A stretch of 64,000 bases of DNA from assembly GCF_000948975.2 (NCBI RefSeq), contig NZ_CP059735.1:2542001-2606000 (forward strand), given 5' to 3'. The stretch's first letter is position 1, and each line of letters begins with the position of its first letter. A program made the position numbers and the translations under genes. Of this stretch, positions 6,983-15,902 are shown piece by piece. This stretch comes from Thalassomonas actiniarum. GTDB taxonomy: Bacteria > Pseudomonadota > Gammaproteobacteria > Enterobacterales > Alteromonadaceae. The notes beneath the pieces are model-generated. The model saw nothing but the letters and a program-made list of their open reading frames with translations. It had not been told where the DNA came from and searched no databases.

Positions 6983-9900
6983 ATGATAAAACGTTTAATG
7001 AGTATATTGGTTTGTTTGCTGCTCTGGCCATTCGCGCAGCAAGCAACTGCGGCTGCTGCAGAGCAAGCGAGGAAACCTGAAGTTTTACTCTTTATGTCCG
7101 GACACGGCTCAAAAGCGAAGGCCGATTTGCTGTTGTCGCTGGCGAAAGAGCAAGCTTTTACCCTAACCAACATAAAAACCAGGGGGAAAAGCGAAGAAGA
7201 TATTGCCGGGATCTGGTCAAAAGCGGACCTGGTGCTACTTGACGGTATCAATCCCGAGTTGTCGAAGTTTATGTTTGGCAAATACCAGCCCTACTTAAGC
7301 CGGTTTAAGCAAGTGCCGGTGATTTCACTGGGGGATACGGATAACACTGCGATGAACCAGGGAGTGGCAGAACAGCATAAAAATAGCATCGCCGCTTATT
7401 ATAAACATGCCGGGCGCAGCAATTATCAAAACATGATGAGCTATCTTAGCCATGATGTGTTTAAACGCTCATCTGAAGTAGCCGAGCCGCCGGCTCCGGT
7501 GCCGGATGTCGGTCTATATCATTATGGTTTCCCCGGTTTGCTAACCTCGGATGAAAAGGCCTTTTTTGCTTTTCTGGAAACAAAAAATCTGGCAGTAAAA
7601 GAAAACCAGGCGGTGATTGCCGTTGCCATTCACCGCAGCGTGATAGATTATGAACAGCAGCAGGTGGTCGATGCCATCATCAAAGGATTAGAGGCCAAAG
7701 GGGCCAAGGCTTTTGCCTTCTTTTTTGAAGGAAACGATGAGCTGTTATCTTATACGGACCTGTTAATGACAGAACCCCGGGGCGGGGCTGCGAAAAGCCG
7801 GGTTGATCTGTTGATCAATTACCGCTCGCTGCATTATGTCGAAAAGCGTCGCCAGGAGTTTGCCAGGCTGGGCGTACCGGTCATACATGCCTTAAATTAC
7901 ACCGAAGGGGATGAAGAAAAATTCCTTGGCGACCATGCCGGTATTTCTCCTTCGTTAACGCCTTTTTTCCTGGTGATGCCGGAAGATACCGGTAGTGTTG
8001 ACCCCAGTATTATTGCCGCTACCGAGCAGGGGCGTAAAGTGGTGATGCAGGCGCAAATGCAGGCACTGATTGAGCGTGCCTATAATCATGCCAGCCTTGC
8101 CCATATTAACAACCGCGATAAAAAAGTTGCAGCCTTTATCTGGAATTATCCCCCGGGAGAAAAAAATATCGGTGCCGCCTTTTTAGATGTGCCTTCCTCC
8201 CTTGAGCAAATCAGCCGGGCGATGAAAGCCCGGGGTTATCAGGTAGAGGATAAAACGGCGCAATATTTTATTAAAGCCGCAGGCCAGCTGTTACGCCCTT
8301 ATTACCGCCGGGAAGATACCTCGACCTTAATCGATTTGGGCTTAGCTGATTATTTACCGCTTAAGACATATCAGGCCTGGTTTAATCAGTTGCCACAAGA
8401 AGTAAGCAAACCTATTGTCGAGCGCTGGGGCAAGCCCGAAGACAGTGCTATGTTGACCACGGCTGCCGGCAATAAGGGCGAAGAGCCGGGACAAGCAACT
8501 TCGGAGCCCGCCTTTATTATTCCCCGGATGACGCTGGGTAATATGATAGTTATGCCCCAGGGCGTTAGGGGAGATGATGCCAAAGAACATGCAAACTTGT
8601 ATCACAGCACCAAAACCCCCATTAATCACAGCTACCTGGCTATTTATCTTTATGCCAGGCAAGTCTTTGATGCCGACGCCTTTATCCATTTAGGCACCCA
8701 TGGCTCCCAGGAGTGGCTAACCGGTAAAGAGCGCGGTTTGTCGGTATTTGATGCCCCGAGCCTGGCGATAGGCAATATTCCGGTGTTTTATCCTTATATT
8801 ATCGATAATGTCGGTGAGGCGATGCAGGCGAAACGCCGCGGCCGCGCCACTATGATCAGCCATTTAACCCCGGGGTTTGCCAAAGCCGGTTTATATGCCG
8901 AGGTCGCCGAGCTTAATGAATTGATTGCCAACTATGTAATGCTGGAGCAGGGCTTAAGCAAAGAAAATACCCGGGATCAGATTATTGCCAAGGCGGAAAA
9001 GCTGCATATCTTTGAAGCTATCGACTTAGATGTCGTTAAGCTGAAAAGCGACTTTAGCAGTGGGATCAGCCAAATCCAGGATCATCTCACCGAACTTGCC
9101 GGGCAAAGCCAGCCGTTAGGCGTGCATACCTTTGGTTTGTTGCCACAGCAAGCGCATTTGCTCAGTACTGTGATCCAGATGCTGGGGGATGATTTTGCCG
9201 GGCGGGCAGCAAGGTTTGAGCAGGAAAATCAGCTGGCGGTAAGCGAGCAAGACAGCCGTGACCGAAATCAGGTGACAAAACTTGCGGCTTTGCCCGGTTA
9301 CCAAGTGTTAAAGCACTTTCTGGTTGAGCAAACCAATATTGATATAGCGCCTCTATTCCCTATGCTGGATGAAGATCTAAAAGCAGATATCTTACAGGCA
9401 AAAAAATATTGGACGAACTTCGAGCAAATTGCCGAATTGGAGAATTTACTGGCAGCCCTTGACGGCCATTATATCGGGGTCAGCCACGGCGGCGATCCCG
9501 TTCGTAATCCGGAGGCGGCCCCCACCGGGCGTAACCTGATCGGTTTTAACCCGGCCAAAGTGCCGTCGAAAGAAGCCTACCAGGCGGGGGTGACCTTGCT
9601 GGAGCAAACGCTGGCGGATTATGTTGCCAAAAATGGTAAGTATCCGCAAAAGATGGCTTTTTCTTTATGGTCGCTGGAAACCATGCGCCATCAGGGGGCG
9701 CTGGAAGCTCAAATATTACATGCTCTCGGGGTGAAACCTAAGTGGAACCAGCAGGGCAATATTACCGGCACTGAAGTGATCCCCTATAGTGAACTGGGGC
9801 GACCAAGGATAGATGTGGTGGTTTCCGCCACCGGCTTGTACCGGGATGCGTTTCCCAATGTAATGTTATGGCTGGCACAGGCGATAGATAAAATAGCGCA

Positions 9901-11071
9901 AATGAAGGAAGACAATAATTTTGTCTACCGTCATAGTCAGGCTTTAAAGCAAAACCTGCTGGAACAGGGGAAGTCTGAAGAGGATGCCGAGTATTTATCG
10001 TCGGTGAGGATCTTCTCCAATGAAAGCGGCAATTATGGCACAGGCCTGGCGGCATCAAGCCTGGCATCGGATACCTGGGACAGTGATGCCAAGCTGGCGA
10101 ACTTGTACCTGGATCGCATGGGCTTTGCCTATGGCAAGGATGAAAAACGCTGGAGCGAGAACATGGCGGATACCGGCCTTTATAGCCAGGTATTATCCGG
10201 CACCGAGGCGGTGGTGTTCTCCCGCTCCACCAACCTTTATGCCCTGATGACCAATGATGATCCTTTCCAGTATTTTGGTGGTATTGGCCTGGCGGTGCGT
10301 CATTTGGACGGGAAAACGCCGCAAATGTATGTCTCAAATCTGCGCCGTAAAGACAAACTTAAGGCCCAGACCATGGAAGATTTTCTCGACCAGGAAATGC
10401 GCAGCCGCTATTTTCATCCCCGCTGGATATCGGCGATGCAGGATGCCGGTTATGCCGGGGCTACCGCAATATTGGATCGCATGAACAATATGTGGGGCTG
10501 GGAGGTAATGACGCCGGAAGCGGTGCGTGATGATCAGTGGCAGGAGTTTTTTGAGGTTTATGTCCGGGACAAGTATCAGCTGGAGATGCCGGAATTTTTC
10601 AAACAAAGTCATCCCGAAGCCATGGCCCAGATACTGGAGCGTATGCTTGAAGCCGTGCGTAAGGATTACTGGCAGGCAGATGCGCAAACCGTTAAAGAGA
10701 TGGTGAAGATGTATAGCGAGCTGGCGGCAACTTATGATGTTGCCACCGACAATAACAAGTTCACCGACTATGTCGATGCTCAGGCAAGAGGTTTTGGTTT
10801 GCAGTTGCTGAGCCAGGCGCTGTCTCAGGCAAAAGCCCAGGCAGAGGCTCAGGCACAGCAATCAGTCGCTGCAAAGGCCAGTCAAAAAACCGAGCAGGTC
10901 AGCGGCCAGAAACTTCAGCAGCAAGCAGTCAATAAAAGTGAAGTTGAGCAAAACGATTGGCCGTTATATGCCCTTTTGCTGGTGTTCTTTTGCGGCGCGC
11001 TCAGGCAGTGGTTTATCCCGCGTGGTAGGCATATCCGGCACAGGCCGGTTGAGCTTAAGCAAGCGGCTTAA
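6983..11071 (+). CDS. Periplasmic, membrane-anchored CobN-like chelatase (HmuS-like)
   Basis: The gene encodes 1362 residues from ATG 6983, 4 bp after the DUF2149 stop with AGGGGGA upstream. A longer frame to 6845 is an overlap artefact. CobN/BchH-type chelatase signatures are clear: NYPPGEKNIGAAFLDVP, HLGTHGSQEWLTGKERGLS (His569, His573), SNESGNYGTGLAASSLAS and FGGIGLAVRHLDG. Unlike cobaltochelatase CobN, it begins with a signal peptide (residues 1-24, IKRLMSILVCLLLWPFA) and ends with a membrane helix (about 1326-1342, LYALLLVFFCGAL) and a basic tail, so the catalytic body should be periplasmic. No CobS/CobT ATPase or cobalamin gene is nearby. In hmu loci such proteins (HmuS) act on haem, probably removing iron from the porphyrin. 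Its insertion or removal activity here is inferred. Confidence 0.85.
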   Translation: MIKRLMSILVCLLLWPFAQQATAAAAEQARKPEVLLFMSGHGSKAKADLLLSLAKEQAFTLTNIKTRGKSEEDIAGIWSKADLVLLDGINPELSKFMFGKYQPYLSRFKQVPVISLGDTDNTAMNQGVAEQHKNSIAAYYKHAGRSNYQNMMSYLSHDVFKRSSEVAEPPAPVPDVGLYHYGFPGLLTSDEKAFFAFLETKNLAVKENQAVIAVAIHRSVIDYEQQQVVDAIIKGLEAKGAKAFAFFFEGNDELLSYTDLLMTEPRGGAAKSRVDLLINYRSLHYVEKRRQEFARLGVPVIHALNYTEGDEEKFLGDHAGISPSLTPFFLVMPEDTGSVDPSIIAATEQGRKVVMQAQMQALIERAYNHASLAHINNRDKKVAAFIWNYPPGEKNIGAAFLDVPSSLEQISRAMKARGYQVEDKTAQYFIKAAGQLLRPYYRREDTSTLIDLGLADYLPLKTYQAWFNQLPQEVSKPIVERWGKPEDSAMLTTAAGNKGEEPGQATSEPAFIIPRMTLGNMIVMPQGVRGDDAKEHANLYHSTKTPINHSYLAIYLYARQVFDADAFIHLGTHGSQEWLTGKERGLSVFDAPSLAIGNIPVFYPYIIDNVGEAMQAKRRGRATMISHLTPGFAKAGLYAEVAELNELIANYVMLEQGLSKENTRDQIIAKAEKLHIFEAIDLDVVKLKSDFSSGISQIQDHLTELAGQSQPLGVHTFGLLPQQAHLLSTVIQMLGDDFAGRAARFEQENQLAVSEQDSRDRNQVTKLAALPGYQVLKHFLVEQTNIDIAPLFPMLDEDLKADILQAKKYWTNFEQIAELENLLAALDGHYIGVSHGGDPVRNPEAAPTGRNLIGFNPAKVPSKEAYQAGVTLLEQTLADYVAKNGKYPQKMAFSLWSLETMRHQGALEAQILHALGVKPKWNQQGNITGTEVIPYSELGRPRIDVVVSATGLYRDAFPNVMLWLAQAIDKIAQMKEDNNFVYRHSQALKQNLLEQGKSEEDAEYLSSVRIFSNESGNYGTGLAASSLASDTWDSDAKLANLYLDRMGFAYGKDEKRWSENMADTGLYSQVLSGTEAVVFSRSTNLYALMTNDDPFQYFGGIGLAVRHLDGKTPQMYVSNLRRKDKLKAQTMEDFLDQEMRSRYFHPRWISAMQDAGYAGATAILDRMNNMWGWEVMTPEAVRDDQWQEFFEVYVRDKYQLEMPEFFKQSHPEAMAQILERMLEAVRKDYWQADAQTVKEMVKMYSELAATYDVATDNNKFTDYVDAQARGFGLQLLSQALSQAKAQAEAQAQQSVAAKASQKTEQVSGQKLQQQAVNKSEVEQNDWPLYALLLVFFCGALRQWFIPRGRHIRHRPVELKQAA

Positions 11072-11793
11072 CAGGGCTCACAAATCAAGGTCTGAACGGC
11101 CGATTCATCAAAAATGAATTGGCCGTTAAAACTAGCACCGGCAGTTAATGCCGGCGTTAACGTTTCGGTTAAGCGCAAACAAAAGCTGTGATTTTCTGTG
11201 TTAAGGTCAATGATTTGTGCCGCAGAAAAATCAAAGTAATAGCCGACGCTGGGATATAAGGCCTTAAACAGGCTTTCCTTGGCGGAAAACACTAAGGTAA
11301 AAGCTTGCTCAAAGCTCATATCAGATTGTTTTAAAAACACTTCTTCTTTTTCATTGATAATACTGTTTTTGATTTCGGCGACATTATCCGCTTTCAGCCA
11401 GTTTTCATGGTCTATGCCTAAATATTTAATAGTCTGCTTGCCGGCGGCGACACAAAAGGCAGATGTTGAAGTATGGGTAATAGAGGCCAATACCCCCTTT
11501 GGCCAGACCGGACTTCTGTGCTCTCCGGTAGGAATATCACGGGTAGTGATGCCGAGTCCGGCCAGGGCCTGGATAGCGGCATAGCGGCCCGCCAGGTATT
11601 CACTCTGGCGTTTGTTTACCGCCCGGGATAAGGAGGCGGGGAAGGGGATGGCCAGCTCGGAAAATAAGCTCTGTTGATAATCGGCTAGCCGGTAATCAAC
11701 CCCTGCCAGAATAAGGTTATTATCACAGTCAAGGGCGGGGAAGCTGCTTGGGGCGATAAAAGCGCTGACAGCAGCTGAACTAAGGGCTAACAT
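11068..11793 (-). CDS. 4'-phosphopantetheinyl transferase, EntD/Sfp type
   Basis: This 241-residue enzyme transfers phosphopantetheine from CoA to carrier-protein serines. Signature residues are present: RQSEYLAGRYAA (CoA site), SITHT, a metal motif GIDHE (Asp128, Glu130, where GIDxE is usual) and FSAKESLFKALYP with Glu173 and Lys177. The overall pattern is EntD-like rather than AcpS. The stop overlaps the convergent CobN-like gene by 4 bp. A type II thioesterase lies 50 bp upstream on the same strand. Together they are typical helpers of a non-ribosomal peptide or polyketide assembly line, yet no synthetase is in this window. Confidence 0.9.
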   Translation of the reverse strand: MLALSSAAVSAFIAPSSFPALDCDNNLILAGVDYRLADYQQSLFSELAIPFPASLSRAVNKRQSEYLAGRYAAIQALAGLGITTRDIPTGEHRSPVWPKGVLASITHTSTSAFCVAAGKQTIKYLGIDHENWLKADNVAEIKNSIINEKEEVFLKQSDMSFEQAFTLVFSAKESLFKALYPSVGYYFDFSAAQIIDLNTENHSFCLRLTETLTPALTAGASFNGQFIFDESAVQTLICEPC

Positions 11794-11843
11794 GGTAAAA
11801 TTCCTGTTCTTTTGTGTATGAGCTATTTTCTTTACTCTGACTT

Positions 11844-12620
11844 TTACCCGTACCGGCTGATTGCTTTTGCCGGCAGCTTTGCGAGTAGCTGGCCGATGAT
11901 CTTATTGACTTGCTCCGTGACCAGCTCAGGATAGCTGTCGATAAAAAAATGGTCACCGGGTAAGATTTGGATATCTGCCGGTAAGGCAAAAAATTCTTGC
12001 CAGCCCTGTAAATGCTCGTGGGTTATTTTACTGTCCTGCTCGCCCCCTAAGACGCTGAGCGGACAATCAAAGGTTATCTGCGATGTGTATTGATAAGTTT
12101 CGGCGATTTCAAAATCGGCCCTTAACAGCGGCAAGAATAACTCCATCAATTCTTTATTTTCCAGTACCGCCTTGGGCGTACCATTAAGGTTTTCCAGCTC
12201 AGCCATAAAAGCATCATCGGGTAAATGATAAGTGGCGTTCTCCTTGGCTTTGGCTTGCGGTCCCCTGCTGCCGGAGGCAATAAAATGCACGGGTAAGGGT
12301 AAACCTTGTGCCTTTAGGCGGGTCATTAATTCAAAGGCCACTCTGCTGCCCAGGCTATGGCCGTAAAAGATGGTCGGTTTATCCAGCAGCGGCGGTATCA
12401 GGGTCAGCAACTCATCAACCAGGTCGTCCATTTTGTTATATGGCGTTTCAAATAACCGTGAAGCCCGTCCCGGCGCCTGTATGGCAATAAGCTCTATATC
12501 TGTGCTTAATTGTTTTATCCAGGGGGTAAACGTGGCGGCATTACCGCCGGCATAAGGAAAACAAATCAGCCTTAAATCGGCATTTGGACGTGGGGTCGGG
12601 TTAACTAACCATTTAGACAT
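11844..12620 (-). CDS. Type II thioesterase (GrsT/TEII family, alpha/beta hydrolase)
   Basis: The protein has 258 residues. It shows the N-terminal LICFPYAGGNAATF oxyanion region, the nucleophile elbow GHSLG with Ser89, and the acid and base of the triad at Asp196 (GGEQD) and His224 (PGDHFF). TEII enzymes hydrolyse aberrant acyl groups from carrier proteins of NRPS/PKS systems. The length is typical (about 250). It is the first gene of a two-gene minus-strand unit with the phosphopantetheinyl transferase, so the pair probably serves an assembly line encoded elsewhere. Confidence 0.9.
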   Translation of the reverse strand: MSKWLVNPTPRPNADLRLICFPYAGGNAATFTPWIKQLSTDIELIAIQAPGRASRLFETPYNKMDDLVDELLTLIPPLLDKPTIFYGHSLGSRVAFELMTRLKAQGLPLPVHFIASGSRGPQAKAKENATYHLPDDAFMAELENLNGTPKAVLENKELMELFLPLLRADFEIAETYQYTSQITFDCPLSVLGGEQDSKITHEHLQGWQEFFALPADIQILPGDHFFIDSYPELVTEQVNKIIGQLLAKLPAKAISRYG

Positions 12621-12770
12621 TAGGGTTAAATTCCATGTAATTAAGAGACTATTTTGCGTTTACTGCTGACTGATTAAATCTTGCAAAAACATCAGGCTGT
12701 GCATGATAGAAAAAAAAGTCGGGGCTTGTCACTCTTTTTATTAGCACAGAGGTAAGGAGGGAGGAAAAGA

Positions 12771-12792
12771 AAACCCCGGCGAGCCGGGGTTT
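12771..12792 (-). terminator. Rho-independent terminator of the RND operon
   Basis: AAACCCCGGC (12771-12780) pairs perfectly with GCCGGGGTTT (12783-12792). On the minus strand the stem is followed by TTTTCTTTT. It lies 12 bases beyond the RND permease stop, so it terminates that operon. Confidence 0.85.
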
Positions 12793-12803
12793 TATCATAA
12801 TTG

Positions 12804-15800
12804 TTAAGCTTTTTTGACCTGTTGCCGGTAAGGGATTTTATACAGCAGGGTAAATAATACCGGTACCACAATCAGGGTCAGTACGGTGGCAAAACCTAAA
12901 CCGAACATTATCGTGACCGCCATGGACTCAAAAAAGGCATCAAAGAGCAGGGGGATCATGCCTAAAATGGTGGTGATAGCCGCCATTGCCACCGGTCTTA
13001 CCCGGCTGACCGCAGAGTCAAACACCGCCAGGTAGGGGTCTTTACCCTGGCCAAGTTCCAGGTTGATTTGATCTACCAGCACTATGCCGTTTTTGATCAG
13101 CATGCCGGATAAGCTGAGTAGCCCCAGCAGCGCCATAAAGCTAAACGGTGCGCCCATCAGCAGCAAACCGGCGGCAACCCCGATCAAGGCCAGCGGCACC
13201 GTTGCCCAGATCACCAAAGGCGCTTTCAGGGAGTTAAACAGCAGGACGGTGATAATAAACATCGCCAGATATCCCATAGGTAAACCGCCAAATAAGGCTG
13301 CCTGGGCATCGGAAGAAGACTCGTATTCTCCCCCCCATTCCATCTGGTAACCCGGCGGTAGCTCTATCGCTTCTATTTCCGGCTTGACCCGGTTAAACAA
13401 ACTGGCGGCGGTTTCATCCCCCAAAACATCATGATCCGCCATCACTGTCAGGGTACGTTTGCGATCCCGGCGCATGATTAACGAGTCTTCCCAGTCGGTA
13501 TTAAAGCTGTTGACGACTTGGGTGATAGGCACATAAGTATTGGCAGCCTGCGAGTAAATCTGCAATTCCGGCAAGCTGTCGATATTTAACCGCTCGGCTT
13601 TGGGGGCTCGGGCCACTATGGGTAACAGTTGGGTACCTTCGCGGTAAAGCCCTACCTGCTGGCCGGAGAAGTTGGTCAGCAATAAGTCATCGAGATCTTG
13701 CTTGCTGATCCCCACCCGGCGGCCGGTGGCTTCATTAAACTCAGGGCGGATCACTTTTGTGCGTTCGCGCCAGTCATGGCGGATATTATAGGCGCCGGGA
13801 TCGGCATCTAGTTTTGCCATCGCCTGCTGACCTAAGTGGCGCAGCACATCGGGATCCGGACCGCTAAAGCGTGCTTCAATTTTTGCATCGGTGGAGGGAC
13901 CGATTTCCATGCGTTTAATTTTTGACTGGGCCTGGGGATAGTTGTCGTTCATATATTGACGTAAATTCGCCATTACAGGGTTTAACGCTTCCCTGTTTTC
14001 TACCCGGACAATCAGCTGGCCGAATCCGGCATAGGCTTTCTCCGGACCATAGGTGAGCATAAAGCGCGGTGCTCCCTGACCTGTGGTGGTGGTGATCTGC
14101 TCTACCTTGTCCTGGGTGAGTAAATAGGCCTGGATGGCTTCAATGTCTTTTTGCGTTTCCCGGATATCCGAACCCTGGTAACGCCAGTAATCGAGGTAAA
14201 ACATCGGCGTATTCGAGGGGGGGAAGAAAGACTGCTTTACCTGACCAAAACCGGCAACGGCAGCGATGAGCAAGCCCAGCATCACCAGCAGGGTCAGGCC
14301 CCGAAAGCGCAGGCAGAAATTGAGCAAGGCTTTATAACCGGTAAATATTGCGCCCCGGTATAATTCACTACTTTCTGCCGAAGTGTCCTGATCGCCGCTG
14401 TTTTGCTGGTTGTTCACCGGGTTTTCTTTAAACATCAAATCGGCGAAAAACGGCGTTAAGCTAATTGCGGTGATCCAACTTAATAATAAGGAGATCAATA
14501 ACACCCAAAACAGGCTACCGGCAAATTCTCCGGTGGCATCCGAAGATAAGCCTATCGGGGCAAAAGCGGCGATGGCAATCACGGTCGCCCCCAGCAAGGG
14601 CAGGTTGGTTTGTTTGGTGATCTCCAACGACGCCTGTAATTTGGTTTTGCCTTTTTTCAGACCGATCAATATGCCTTCGGTCACCACGATGGCATTGTCC
14701 ACCAGCATCCCCAGGGCAATGATCAGGGCGCCAAGAGAAATACGTTGCAGGTCAATGGCAAAAAGCTTCATAAAGATAAAGCTGCCCAGTATGGTGAGCA
14801 AGAGAATTAAACCAATTAAGATACCGCTTTTGAGGCCCATAAAAATCAGCAGTACGGCGATAACGATAACCACGGCTTGCGCCAGGCTGACCATAAAGCC
14901 CTGCATCGCCTTATCCACTTCCACCGGCTGGTTATAAACGACAGAGACTTCCATGCCCACGGGGCGGACATATTCTAATTCTGCCAGGCGTTGCTCCAGC
15001 TTTTCGCCGATTTCAACAACATTGACGCCGGAGCTAAAAGAGACTCCTACTAACAGGGCCTGGCGGTTGTTGTAGTTGATGATGTTTTGCGGTACTTCGG
15101 CATAAGCCCGGTTGATGGTGGCAACATCGCCTAAATAAATCAGCTCGGAAGCCCCGGGATTGGAGATCAGTAAATTTTCCAGCTCTTTCACCGACTGGAA
15201 TTCGCCACTGGGGTGCAGGCGGATATATTCGCTGCCGACCTTGACGCTGCCGGAGTTGGATACCTGGTTTTGTGTTTGCAATAACTGGTAAATGCGGCTC
15301 GGCGGTATGCCTAACGCGGCAAGTTTATTACGGGCGATTTCTACCACCACTTGCTCTTGTTGTAATCCGGCGACGGTAACTTTACCCACGCCTTTGACCA
15401 GCACCAGCTCACGGCGCAGGTAATCGACATAGTCTTTTTGCTCTTCATAGCTGTAGCCGTCGCCGCTGATGGCAAGCAGTACGCCGTAAACATCGCCGAA
15501 ATCGTCGATGACATTGGGGCTGTTAACCCCGGGGGATAACTTGGGCTCGAGATCGTGGATTTTACGCCTGAGTTCATCCCAAATCTGTTTGAGATCTTCT
15601 TTGCGGTAGGTAGGTTTCATTTCCACCACTATCTGGGACAGACCCGCCGAAGAAATGGAGGTGATATAATCGACATAAGGCAATTGCTGCAGCGCATTTT
15701 CTATCGGGTAAGAAACCTCCTCTTCCACCTGGACCGAGCTTGCCCCCGGGTAGGTGGTGGTGATCATCGCCATTTTCAACGTGAACTCGGGATCTTCCAG

Positions 15801-15902
15801 CCGTCCAAGACCGTTATAGGAAATGATGCCGCCGATCAATAAGATCAGGGCAAACATCCAGCTGGTGACTTTATTTTTTACGGAATATTCGGTCAGTCTC
15901 AT
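12804..15902 (-). CDS. RND efflux transporter, inner-membrane permease (AcrB/HAE family)
   Basis: The protein has 1032 residues, the normal length of RND permeases. It starts with the N-terminal helix SWMFALILLIGGIISYNG, has the porter domain ITTTYPGASSVQVEEEVSYP, and the proton-relay helix ALGMLVDNAIVVTEG with the conserved Asp. The second half repeats the layout (SLSGMLIKNGIVLVDQINLE). It exchanges protons for export of hydrophobic compounds. The gene abuts the adaptor gene (15902/15903), indicating one operon, and no outer-membrane TolC-like gene is adjacent. The divergent LysR-type gene is the probable regulator. The substrate is unknown. Confidence 0.93.
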   Translation of the reverse strand: MRLTEYSVKNKVTSWMFALILLIGGIISYNGLGRLEDPEFTLKMAMITTTYPGASSVQVEEEVSYPIENALQQLPYVDYITSISSAGLSQIVVEMKPTYRKEDLKQIWDELRRKIHDLEPKLSPGVNSPNVIDDFGDVYGVLLAISGDGYSYEEQKDYVDYLRRELVLVKGVGKVTVAGLQQEQVVVEIARNKLAALGIPPSRIYQLLQTQNQVSNSGSVKVGSEYIRLHPSGEFQSVKELENLLISNPGASELIYLGDVATINRAYAEVPQNIINYNNRQALLVGVSFSSGVNVVEIGEKLEQRLAELEYVRPVGMEVSVVYNQPVEVDKAMQGFMVSLAQAVVIVIAVLLIFMGLKSGILIGLILLLTILGSFIFMKLFAIDLQRISLGALIIALGMLVDNAIVVTEGILIGLKKGKTKLQASLEITKQTNLPLLGATVIAIAAFAPIGLSSDATGEFAGSLFWVLLISLLLSWITAISLTPFFADLMFKENPVNNQQNSGDQDTSAESSELYRGAIFTGYKALLNFCLRFRGLTLLVMLGLLIAAVAGFGQVKQSFFPPSNTPMFYLDYWRYQGSDIRETQKDIEAIQAYLLTQDKVEQITTTTGQGAPRFMLTYGPEKAYAGFGQLIVRVENREALNPVMANLRQYMNDNYPQAQSKIKRMEIGPSTDAKIEARFSGPDPDVLRHLGQQAMAKLDADPGAYNIRHDWRERTKVIRPEFNEATGRRVGISKQDLDDLLLTNFSGQQVGLYREGTQLLPIVARAPKAERLNIDSLPELQIYSQAANTYVPITQVVNSFNTDWEDSLIMRRDRKRTLTVMADHDVLGDETAASLFNRVKPEIEAIELPPGYQMEWGGEYESSSDAQAALFGGLPMGYLAMFIITVLLFNSLKAPLVIWATVPLALIGVAAGLLLMGAPFSFMALLGLLSLSGMLIKNGIVLVDQINLELGQGKDPYLAVFDSAVSRVRPVAMAAITTILGMIPLLFDAFFESMAVTIMFGLGFATVLTLIVVPVLFTLLYKIPYRQQVKKA

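Noticed and set aside
9762-10337. Minus-strand frame of 191 residues within the CobN-like gene
   Set aside because: It has Pro/His/Cys-rich shadow composition and lies wholly inside a strongly conserved chelatase domain on the other strand.
6983-11071. Cobaltochelatase for cobalamin synthesis (CobN)
   Set aside because: Signal peptide, membrane anchor, haem-receptor and ExbB-like neighbours, and absence of CobS/CobT or other cobalamin genes argue against it.
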